From an uncultured Fretibacterium sp. (GTDB lineage Bacteria > Synergistota > Synergistia > Synergistales > Aminobacteriaceae), in contig CALGGR010000004.1 in the NCBI GenBank assembly GCA_937915755.1, positions 1 through 53,419 on the forward strand: a DNA stretch of 53,419 nucleotides. The letters are read 5' to 3'. The notes beneath the pieces are model-generated. The model ran no database searches. It saw nothing but the letters and a program-made list of their open reading frames with translations, and was not told the DNA's origin. Position numbers and translations under genes: made by a program. Positions 8,333 to 14,921 of the stretch are shown here, piece by piece. Within the stretch, counting starts at the first letter, position 1. Every line of letters begins with the position of its first letter.

Positions 8333-9094
8333 TTAGTTTGCGAGTTTCCTGTACGTACCTTTGAGGACGAAATCGGGAGCAATGGCCTCGTTCCAGTCGT
8401 CAGTGTCAGTAATATCGACCTTCACCCTTCCCGCCGTGAATGTCAATGTCGCTTGGCACTCACTGTAATCCTTGTCCGAAAGTTCGAGAACACCGCCCTC
8501 AATCCAGCCCCTTGATGTCCAGTGAGTACCGTCCTTGAAGCGGCTGAACGTAACTTCCACTTCGTCCGTGTTGATGTCAACAATCCTCACTGACAGGAAG
8601 CCCGAATCATTCTGATACTCGCCCTCAATCTCTGTTGAACGCAGGGGCGCATCGTCTTCCACTTCCGGCTCTGGTTCAGGTTCAGGCTCTGGGACTTTCG
8701 CGGGCTTTGGCTGACGTTTTGGAGCTGGCGGGGCAACGTTCTTCTTGCCCTTGAGACTTTCCCGCAGCTCCGACGCTATTTTCGGAAGGGCATCAGCGCG
8801 GTCGTTCGTGGCCATCGTGTATGCTTCCATTCGAGAATAACCGTCATCCATAAGTATGGCAGCTTCGTCATCACGTCCAGACTTCACCCATTCACGCTGT
8901 AACTTGTCAAGCTGAGTGAAAACGTTCTTGGGCAATGACTTCTTGAGGTTCGCCCAAACCTGATTCAGCCTCTTGTCTGCGCGGGCAAAATCTGAGCTGC
9001 TCTTCCTCATTCGCAGGTACTCAGAATCGCTAAGTCCGAACGCCGGTACAGTCAGCAAAAATATCAACGTCAACGCCGAAATCAATCGTCTCAT
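8333..9094 (-). CDS. secreted LprI/DUF1311-like protein with C-terminal beta domain
   Basis: A signal peptide (about residues 1-20, ending PAFG) leads to a helical region of about 70 residues. There the pattern ADKRLNQVWANLKK, L-x2-LQREWVKSGRD resembles the DUF1311/LprI N-terminal domain, in which some members inhibit lysozyme. A Pro-rich linker at about residues 120-145 contains five PE repeats, and a C-terminal domain of about 110 residues ends LKGTYRKLAN. It is the last gene of a minus-strand cluster after two coiled-coil envelope proteins, 18 bases from the nearest. A role in envelope protection is a guess from the family; the C-terminal domain I do not recognise. Confidence 0.75.
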   Translation of the reverse strand: MRRLISALTLIFLLTVPAFGLSDSEYLRMRKSSSDFARADKRLNQVWANLKKSLPKNVFTQLDKLQREWVKSGRDDEAAILMDDGYSRMEAYTMATNDRADALPKIASELRESLKGKKNVAPPAPKRQPKPAKVPEPEPEPEPEVEDDAPLRSTEIEGEYQNDSGFLSVRIVDINTDEVEVTFSRFKDGTHWTSRGWIEGGVLELSDKDYSECQATLTFTAGRVKVDITDTDDWNEAIAPDFVLKGTYRKLAN

Positions 9095-9112
9095 GGTATA
9101 TCCTCCTTTTTC

Positions 9113-9628
9113 CTATGCCTGAGCCTTCCCAGCTATTTTAGCGTTGTTCTCCTCGATTAGACGCTTCACGTCCTCAAGAGTTATTGAGGAGTTAGGTTTC
9201 ACCCATTTCTGTGCCGATTCTTTCACTTTCGGCCATGAGGCAAATAAGCCAATCGCTACAAGCCACAGATATATCCCGTTCCGCAGGTCATCTATCCTGC
9301 TCGATAATGCGACATAATTCCCGTCTATGCGCTTGTCCAGTCTGTCCATGCGCTTGTCCAGTCCGTCTATCCTCTTGTCAAGCCCGTCTATGCGCTTGTC
9401 TAACCCGTCTATTCGCTTATCCAGCCCTTCTACGCGAGCAGACAAGTTCGCAACCGTTTGATTCAGGTTATTCAATCCATCGTCAATTTTGTCCAGCCTC
9501 TGAAGGATGTTCTGCATGTAAACCTCGAATACGTCCTTACGCACATACACATCGTCAGACACTGCCCCGTAGCTAACTATTCCAAACACTAGCAACTGTA
9601 TCAAAACCAATACATACACTTTCTTCAT
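9113..9628 (-). CDS. envelope coiled-coil protein, paralogue A (heptad repeats)
   Basis: I do not recognise a named family. The 171 residues comprise a signal-like N-terminus, then a coiled coil with five near-identical heptads of the type GLDKRID/GLDKRMD (about residues 68-105), then a hydrophobic helix (YLWLVAIGLFASWPKV) and a short tail with ITLEDVKRLIEENNAK. The heptads come from a 21-bp DNA repeat. The N-terminal 35 residues and the tail are almost identical to the upstream gene at 9646. The likely topology is an extended periplasmic rod fixed at the inner membrane. It is probably co-transcribed with its paralogue and the LprI-like gene. Confidence 0.8.
   Translation of the reverse strand: MKKVYVLVLIQLLVFGIVSYGAVSDDVYVRKDVFEVYMQNILQRLDKIDDGLNNLNQTVANLSARVEGLDKRIDGLDKRIDGLDKRIDGLDKRMDRLDKRIDGNYVALSSRIDDLRNGIYLWLVAIGLFASWPKVKESAQKWVKPNSSITLEDVKRLIEENNAKIAGKAQA
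9321..9425 (-). repeat. 21-bp in-frame tandem repeat encoding heptads
   Basis: Five units of 21 bases (9321, 9342, 9363, 9384, 9405) are each close to CCGTCTATGCGCTTGTCCAG plus one base on the plus strand. A sixth, diverged unit follows. Each unit adds exactly one heptad to the coiled coil, so gain or loss of units keeps the reading frame. Confidence 0.9.
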
Positions 9629-9638
9629 GGCATATTCC
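9525..9638 (-). repeat. 114-bp direct repeat, copy 1 (start region of paralogue A)
   Basis: Matches 10103-10216 at 111 of 114 positions by eye. It covers the ribosome site, start codon, signal region and first codons of the mature protein. Confidence 0.9.
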
Positions 9639-9645
9639 CTCCTTC

Positions 9646-10206
9646 TTAGACCTGAGACTTCCCGGATAATCTCGCGTTGTTCTCCTCGATTAGACGCTTC
9701 ACATCTTCAAGCGTTATTGAGGGGGCTGACTTTCTCAATTCCTGTGCGGCCTTCTTGACTTTGGGCCAGGAAACTATTATCCCCAATATCACTAATCCGA
9801 GATATATATCGTTCCGAAGGTCATCTACTCTCGCGTCAAGTCCATCTATTCGCGCATTCACTGACTTTTCCATGCCGTCTATACGCGCATTCACTGACTT
9901 TTCCATGCCGTCTATGCGCGAGTTCACTGACTTTTCTACAACGTCTATGCGCTTGTCCAGCCCGTCAATACGTCCTGCAAGTTCTGATATCCGATTTGAC
10001 AGGCTATTTATGTCTTTACGCTGTGCCTTTTGTTCATCACGAAGCTCCCTCAGTTGCTCCAGTATCATATCCAGTTTCCCATTCATTGTCTCCATCTTGG
10101 CTTCGAATACGTCCTTGCGCACATACACATCGTCAGACACTGCCCCATAGCTAACTGTTCCAAACACTAGCAACTGTATCAAAACCAATACATACACTTT
10201 CTTCAT
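9646..10206 (-). CDS. envelope coiled-coil protein, paralogue B (11-residue repeats)
   Basis: Paralogue of the gene at 9113, with 186 residues and the same N-terminal signal region, trailing hydrophobic helix (YLGLVILGIIVSWPKV) and tail (ITLEDVKRLIEENNAR). The coiled coil differs: it carries an extra stretch with MILEQLRELRDEQKAQRKD, then three 11-residue units of the type GMEKSVNARID from a 33-bp DNA repeat. Eleven-residue periodicity favours a straighter coil than heptads. The two rods are therefore built from different repeat types in an identical frame. It is the first gene of the cluster; GGGAGGA precedes the ATG. Function unknown. Confidence 0.8.
   Translation of the reverse strand: MKKVYVLVLIQLLVFGTVSYGAVSDDVYVRKDVFEAKMETMNGKLDMILEQLRELRDEQKAQRKDINSLSNRISELAGRIDGLDKRIDVVEKSVNSRIDGMEKSVNARIDGMEKSVNARIDGLDARVDDLRNDIYLGLVILGIIVSWPKVKKAAQELRKSAPSITLEDVKRLIEENNARLSGKSQV
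9842..9940 (-). repeat. 33-bp in-frame tandem repeat encoding 11-residue coiled-coil units
   Basis: Three consecutive 33-base units begin at 9842, 9875 and 9908. The first two differ at only a few bases and the third has diverged at its end. Each encodes one 11-residue unit of paralogue B. Confidence 0.88.
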
Positions 10207-10216
10207 GGCATATTCC
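10103..10216 (-). repeat. 114-bp direct repeat, copy 2 (start region of paralogue B)
   Basis: Partner of 9525-9638. Three differences were seen. The identity includes synonymous positions and the ribosome site, which points to recent duplication or gene conversion. Confidence 0.9.
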
Positions 10217-10259
10217 TCCCGTCAAATTCTTGTCAGGAAAATTCTATCATGCTTCGTTT

Positions 10260-10268
10260 TGGTATACT
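10260..10268 (+). promoter_or_regulatory. extended -10 element before the nucleoside hydrolase
   Basis: TGG directly precedes TATACT, an extended -10 promoter without a clear -35 box. It is the first part of a segment that recurs before asd at 11421. Confidence 0.55.
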
Positions 10269-10324
10269 ATTCGGAAATTTTTGAAGCTGGAAGTGTATTA
10301 ACGTTGCTGAAAAAACTACGTTTC
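10261..10324 (+). repeat. promoter-to-start duplication, copy 1 (nucleoside hydrolase)
   Basis: About 64 bases covering the -10 box, ribosome site, TTG start and first seven codons resemble 11422-11483, with the identical core AGTGTATTAACGTTGC. Most differences lie between the -10 box and the ribosome site. Confidence 0.85.
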
Positions 10325-11431
10325 GTCTTTCTCGCCGCCGCTCTGTTGTGTCTATCATCTGTGGTTTTTGCCGCCCCTAAAGTAATCCTCGATACTGACA
10401 TGGCCTGTCTCAATGATGACGCTTTTGCCATGTTCGTTCTCACTCAAGCTGACAACGCTGGAATGCTCGATCTTATCGGCGTAACTACTGTGGGCGGGAA
10501 TGTCTTTGCTCCAGAAGCTACAACCTCTGCCCTCCGTCAGCTCGAACTCATTGGAAGACCCGATATTCCCGTGTATCAAGGAACTGATGAGCCTCTTGCT
10601 GGCTTCAGGAACATGCGCGAAGAAGCGAGGCTCTATGGAATGCCCATCTTCTGCGGAGCTTACTGGGACTTCTCTCGTGACGACTTCACTGACCTCTCAA
10701 AGCGTTCAAGACATTACCTCAAGCTTAACACCGAGCCTCCTTACGGCTACCCTGAGGCAAGAGCTAAAGAGCTTCCGGCTTGGGACTTCATCATTGAGTG
10801 CGTTAAAGAAAATCCAGGAGAAATTACCATAATGGCCATCGGAGCAGCAACAAACATTGCCATTGCTCTGAGAAAATACCCTGAACTTCCCAAAAAGGCC
10901 GCCGGGATAATCTACATGGGCGGTGATATTGACGTTCCAGGTAACGCTACGGCCGCCGCTGAAATGAACTGGTTCTACGATCCGGATGCGATAAAGCTCT
11001 GTCTCTCTGCAAACTGGAAGAAGCAAATCATAGTCCCCGATGACCTCTCACGACACATCAGGCTGACTCAGGCGTTCTATGACCGTCTAGCTGAGAATAA
11101 CAACAACTCAATCACTAAGCTGATACTCTCAGGGAGCAAGACTTTCACGATAGACGAAGCTCAGTACGTTTGGGATGTATTAGTCCCCGTGATATTCCTG
11201 AAACCTGAAATCATCACAGACCTTCAGGAACGTTATATCACTGTCGACGAAAGACCAGGCCTCAACTCAGGACGCGCTGTGTCTTGGAGTCAGCAGTCAA
11301 ACAACGACATTAAGACAGGAAAAGGTTTCCCTGAGGGCGTCAGGAAAGCTGACATCGTTATGGGAATAGATGCTCCGGCGTTCTGGGACTTCTATGTTCA
11401 TATGCTCACATTTAAGTCAATGGTATACTAG
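10304..11431 (+). CDS. secreted inosine-uridine-type nucleoside hydrolase
   Basis: Hydrolyses the N-glycosidic bond of nucleosides, releasing base and ribose. The best start is TTG at 10304, behind GGAAG and directly aligned with the TTG start of asd; it gives a clean signal peptide (LLKKLRFVFLAAALL, ending VFAA). An upstream ATG at 10205 would add 33 residues from inside the divergent gene's leader. The calcium-binding motif is DTDMACLNDDAFA, followed by TTVGGN, YMGGDI and a C-terminal VMGIDAPAFWDF block. A secreted enzyme of this kind could feed the nucleobase permease at 4022, though the genes are not linked. It is followed by asd with its own promoter copy. Confidence 0.9.
   Translation: MLKKLRFVFLAAALLCLSSVVFAAPKVILDTDMACLNDDAFAMFVLTQADNAGMLDLIGVTTVGGNVFAPEATTSALRQLELIGRPDIPVYQGTDEPLAGFRNMREEARLYGMPIFCGAYWDFSRDDFTDLSKRSRHYLKLNTEPPYGYPEARAKELPAWDFIIECVKENPGEITIMAIGAATNIAIALRKYPELPKKAAGIIYMGGDIDVPGNATAAAEMNWFYDPDAIKLCLSANWKKQIIVPDDLSRHIRLTQAFYDRLAENNNNSITKLILSGSKTFTIDEAQYVWDVLVPVIFLKPEIITDLQERYITVDERPGLNSGRAVSWSQQSNNDIKTGKGFPEGVRKADIVMGIDAPAFWDFYVHMLTFKSMVY
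11421..11429 (+). promoter_or_regulatory. extended -10 element of the asd-hom-lysC operon
   Basis: TGG plus TATACT, identical to the element before the nucleoside hydrolase. It overlaps the last codons of that gene. Confidence 0.6.
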
Positions 11432-11483
11432 TCGGAAAATTTAAGCAGGGAGTGTATTAACGTTGCAGAAAAAGTTACGTGTC
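11422..11483 (+). repeat. promoter-to-start duplication, copy 2 (asd)
   Basis: Partner of 10261-10324, including GGAG, TTG start and the codons for LQKKLRV, compared with LLKKLRF in the hydrolase. Confidence 0.85.
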
Positions 11484-12551
11484 GGCGTTCTCGGTGCTAC
11501 AGGAATGGTCGGTCAGAGATTTATCCAGATACTTCACAATCACGAGTGGTTCGATGTTAAGGTAATCGCAGCTTCGCCCAACAGCAAAGGCAAAACTTAC
11601 GCTGAGGCTATGCAGGGACGATGGCTTCTCGATGAGCCTATCCCCGAAAACGTCAAAGGCATGGTGTTGCGCGATGTCAATGATGTGAAGGGTATTGCTG
11701 ACGATGTGGATTTCGTTTTCAGCGCGGTCAACCTCACAAAGGAAGAAATCAAGAAAATCGAGGAAGATTACGCACGCACAGAGACACCCGTTGTCTCCAA
11801 CAACTCTGCCCACAGATGGACACCCGATGTCCCCATGATTATCCCCGAAATTAACCCTGAACATTCCGAAGTCATCCAGTACCAGAAGAAGCGTCTCGGA
11901 ACTTCTCGCGGTTTCATCGCCGTAAAGCCCAACTGCTCAATCCAGTCATATGCTCCGGCTTTCGCGGCTTGGAAAGAGTTTGAACCTTACGAAGCCATCG
12001 TTACCACATATCAGGCAATCTCAGGCGCAGGAAAGAATTTCAACACGTGGCCGGAAATGGTCGGGAACGTAATCCCCTATATCGGCGGCGAAGAAGAGAA
12101 GTCAGAGAAAGAACCCCTACGAATCTTCGGGCACATCGAAAACGGAGCAATCGTCCCGGCAAATGAACCGGCAATCTCCGCGCAGTGCATAAGGATTCCT
12201 GTTCTCTATGGACACACGGCAGCAGCTTTCGTGAAGTTCAGGAAGAAGCCAGAAAGCAAGGAGCAGTTAGTCAGCCTTCTCAACAACTTTGCGGGCATTC
12301 CTCAGCGTGAGAAACTTCCGACAGCTCCCGCACAGTTCATAAAGTACATGGAGGAAGATAACCGTCCTCAGGTTGCTCTCGACGTGAATTACGAGGGCGG
12401 TATGGGCGTTACCATCGGAAGATTGAGACCTGACACCGTATATGACTGGAAATTCGTCGGACTTTCACACAATACTCTCAGGGGCGCGGCTGGCGGTGCT
12501 GTTGAATGCGCTGAACTTCTCGTGAACCAGAAATACATCGAGGCGAAGTAA
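11463..12551 (+). CDS. asd: aspartate-semialdehyde dehydrogenase
   Basis: Reduces aspartyl phosphate to aspartate semialdehyde with NADPH, the branch point to lysine, methionine, threonine and isoleucine. The 362 residues have the NADP-binding GATGMVGQRF at the N-terminus, the catalytic cysteine in VKPNCSIQ and the histidine in IPVLYGHTAA. The sequence resembles the archaeal/fungal-type enzymes more than the short E. coli type. The start is TTG with GGAG seven bases upstream. hom follows after 2 bases and lysC overlaps hom, forming one operon for the first steps of the pathway. Confidence 0.94.
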   Translation: MQKKLRVGVLGATGMVGQRFIQILHNHEWFDVKVIAASPNSKGKTYAEAMQGRWLLDEPIPENVKGMVLRDVNDVKGIADDVDFVFSAVNLTKEEIKKIEEDYARTETPVVSNNSAHRWTPDVPMIIPEINPEHSEVIQYQKKRLGTSRGFIAVKPNCSIQSYAPAFAAWKEFEPYEAIVTTYQAISGAGKNFNTWPEMVGNVIPYIGGEEEKSEKEPLRIFGHIENGAIVPANEPAISAQCIRIPVLYGHTAAAFVKFRKKPESKEQLVSLLNNFAGIPQREKLPTAPAQFIKYMEEDNRPQVALDVNYEGGMGVTIGRLRPDTVYDWKFVGLSHNTLRGAAGGAVECAELLVNQKYIEAK

Positions 12552-12553
12552 TC

Positions 12554-13573
12554 ATGATAAACATCGCAATATTCGGATTCGGAACAGTAGGAAGCGGAGT
12601 CGCTGACGTAATCTCCAACAATCAGGCCGAAATCAGGAAAACTCTCGGCGACAATGTTCATGTGAAATACATTCTCGACATTCGTGAGGACATTCCCGGT
12701 GTCGTCCATGACATCAACACGATCGTAAACGACCCCGACATCAAGATCGTCTGCGAGACAATGGGAGGCAAAGAACCCGCTTACACATACACGCATCTCG
12801 CACTCGAACGCGGTATCTCAGTCTGCACTTCCAACAAGGAACTCGTTGATGCTCACGGTGTCGAACTCAGCGCGATTGCAAGGGAGCACAACTGCTCGTA
12901 TCTCTTCGAGGCAAGCGTAGGAGGAGGCATTCCACTTCTTCGGACGATAAGGGAGGCATTCGGCCATGAGAAAGTCTCAAGGATTGCTGGAATACTCAAC
13001 GGGACTTGCAACTACATTCTCACAAACATGAAAGCAGGAAAGGATTTCGATTCCGCCCTAAAGGAAGCGCAGGCCAACGGTTTTGCAGAACGCAATCCAG
13101 CCGCTGACGTTGAAGGCCATGACACTGCACGGAAAATCGCTATCCTTGCATCGCTGGTGTCAGGAAAGAAATTCTCGTATGAACAGGTCTCATGTGAGGG
13201 CATCACAGGCGTAACTCAGCAGGATATTGCGGACGCTGAGGCTCAGGGTATGGCCATAAAGCTGCTCGGCGTATACGAGGCTGAAGGGCCGTCGGTTGTC
13301 GTCGCTCCCTATCTTGTCCCGAAGTCAAGCCCACTTTACGCGGTCAACGATGTATTCAACGGCGTCATGGTTACGGGGAATATGGTCGACAACGTGATGT
13401 TCTACGGTAGAGGCGCAGGGAAATTGCCGACAGCTTCGGCGGTTGTCTCGGACGTTATTGAGTGCGCGAAGAATCAGGGCAGGAACATTCACACAGGGTT
13501 TGCGGACATTCAGCCAGTCGAAAACGTCAATGCCCCGTCGAAACCTGAAGGCCAAAAGTTCCGAGTGCTATGA
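12554..13573 (+). CDS. hom: homoserine dehydrogenase without ACT domain
   Basis: Converts aspartate semialdehyde to homoserine with NAD(P)H. FGFGTVGSGV at the N-terminus binds the nucleotide, and GGGIPLLR and NGTCNYILTNM mark the catalytic domain. At 339 residues it stops after the catalytic domain, whereas many bacterial enzymes (about 430 residues) carry a C-terminal ACT domain for threonine inhibition. Feedback control of the pathway may therefore rest on the aspartate kinase. The stop overlaps the lysC start (ATGA at 13570-13573). Confidence 0.93.
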   Translation: MINIAIFGFGTVGSGVADVISNNQAEIRKTLGDNVHVKYILDIREDIPGVVHDINTIVNDPDIKIVCETMGGKEPAYTYTHLALERGISVCTSNKELVDAHGVELSAIAREHNCSYLFEASVGGGIPLLRTIREAFGHEKVSRIAGILNGTCNYILTNMKAGKDFDSALKEAQANGFAERNPAADVEGHDTARKIAILASLVSGKKFSYEQVSCEGITGVTQQDIADAEAQGMAIKLLGVYEAEGPSVVVAPYLVPKSSPLYAVNDVFNGVMVTGNMVDNVMFYGRGAGKLPTASAVVSDVIECAKNQGRNIHTGFADIQPVENVNAPSKPEGQKFRVL

Positions 13574-14880
13574 AGAAGGTCGTTAAATTCGGAGGAAGCT
13601 CCCTCGCTGATGCCGGACAGTTCAGGAAGGTCGCCGACATAATTCACGCCGACGATTCGAGGGTGTATGTCGTTCCTTCAGCACCAGGTAAACGAACCTC
13701 AGCCGACACAAAGATTACTGACCTCCTCTACGAGTGCTACGAACTTGCCTCTAAAGGTCAGAATTTCTACGAGCCATTCCTCGCGGTCAAGGACAGGTAC
13801 AACGAGATTATTCAGGGCTTGGGACTGGGGTTGTCATTATCCGAAGCCTTTGACGAAATCGAGGACAAGCTGCAGCATTCGCCGGAAAGAGACTACACTG
13901 CCTCACGCGGGGAATACCTCAACGGTCTCATAATGTCGTCATATTTGGGCTACGAGTTCATTGACGCAGCGGAGGTCATATTCTTCGACGAGGCTGGGAA
14001 CTTTGACGGCTCGAAATCTTACCCGGCTCTCTCAGCAAGGCTCGAACAGTCAGACAACGCTGTGATTCCGGGCTTCTATGGTCTCGGAAATGATGGGAAG
14101 GTCAGGACATTCTCAAGGGGCGGAAGCGACATCACAGGCTCGATTGTTGCGAGGGCTTGCAGGGCAGCAGTCTATGAGAACTGGACGGACGTTTCGGGGC
14201 TTCTAATGGCCGACCCGCGAATTATCACATCACCCGCACGCATCGACAGCATAACTTACCGTGAGTTACGGGAATTAGCTTATATGGGAGCGAGCGTAAT
14301 GCACGAGGACGCCATCTTCCCCGTAAAGAGCGCAGGCATTCCCATCAACATTCGCAACACAAATTCACCGCAGGATTCCGGCACTTGGATCGTCGAGAAC
14401 ACTGCAAGGCGTTCACAGTACACGATAACAGGAATCGCAGGACGCAAAGATTTCTGCTCAATCATAATCGCTAAAGACCTCATGCACTCACAGCCAGATT
14501 TCTACAGGAAGGTCGCACAATGCTTCGAGGAGAATAACATTCCGCTTGAGCATTTGCCTTCAGGGATTGACACGATGACTGTGGTCGTTAAGGAATCAGC
14601 TTTCATTGAGCATGAACAGGACGTTTTACGGAGAATCGTGAAGTTCGTTGAGCCTGAGTCGGTTGAAGTTGAGCCGGGAATCGCGCTCATTGCCGTCGTT
14701 GGCAGAAGCATGAAGTCCCAGACTGGTACAGCAGCGAAAATCTTTCAGGCATTGGCTGACGCTCGTATAAATGTCCGAATGATAGACCAGGGCGCAAGTG
14801 AGCTGAATATCATCGTTGGCGTACTGAACGAGGACTTTGAACGCGCCGTGAAAGCCATCTATAACGCCTTCGTGGCATAA
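13570..14880 (+). CDS. lysC: aspartate kinase with C-terminal ACT domains
   Basis: Phosphorylates aspartate, the first step of the aspartate family. KFGGSSL at residues 6-12 is the kinase signature, FSRGGSDITGS lies in the substrate and ATP pocket, and two ACT-type repeats follow from about residue 290 to the end, with SGIDTMTVVV and VVGRSMKSQTGTAAKIFQAL. These domains usually bind lysine or threonine for feedback inhibition; the effector cannot be told from sequence alone. It overlaps hom by four bases and is the last gene of the operon. Confidence 0.94.
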   Translation: MKKVVKFGGSSLADAGQFRKVADIIHADDSRVYVVPSAPGKRTSADTKITDLLYECYELASKGQNFYEPFLAVKDRYNEIIQGLGLGLSLSEAFDEIEDKLQHSPERDYTASRGEYLNGLIMSSYLGYEFIDAAEVIFFDEAGNFDGSKSYPALSARLEQSDNAVIPGFYGLGNDGKVRTFSRGGSDITGSIVARACRAAVYENWTDVSGLLMADPRIITSPARIDSITYRELRELAYMGASVMHEDAIFPVKSAGIPINIRNTNSPQDSGTWIVENTARRSQYTITGIAGRKDFCSIIIAKDLMHSQPDFYRKVAQCFEENNIPLEHLPSGIDTMTVVVKESAFIEHEQDVLRRIVKFVEPESVEVEPGIALIAVVGRSMKSQTGTAAKIFQALADARINVRMIDQGASELNIIVGVLNEDFERAVKAIYNAFVA

Positions 14881-14885
14881 AGAAA

Positions 14886-14914
14886 TCCCCCCTGCCATTT
14901 TTCGACAAGGGGGA
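14886..14914. terminator. hairpin between convergent lysC and the CTERM gene
   Basis: TCCCCC (14886-14891) pairs with GGGGGA (14909-14914), extended past one mismatch by TG and CA. Flanking T or A runs are weak on both sides, so it may act for both strands but inefficiently. Confidence 0.5.
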
Positions 14915-14921
14915 TAAATTA

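Noticed and set aside
9211..10150. Plus-strand open frames opposite the coiled-coil genes (9211-9576 and 9677-10150)
   Set aside because: They are shadows of the repeated minus-strand coding units, lack ribosome sites and have no family resemblance.
10205..10303. N-terminal extension of the nucleoside hydrolase from an ATG at 10205
   Set aside because: It overlaps the divergent gene's start, has no ribosome site and would bury the signal peptide; TTG at 10304 aligns with the asd start.
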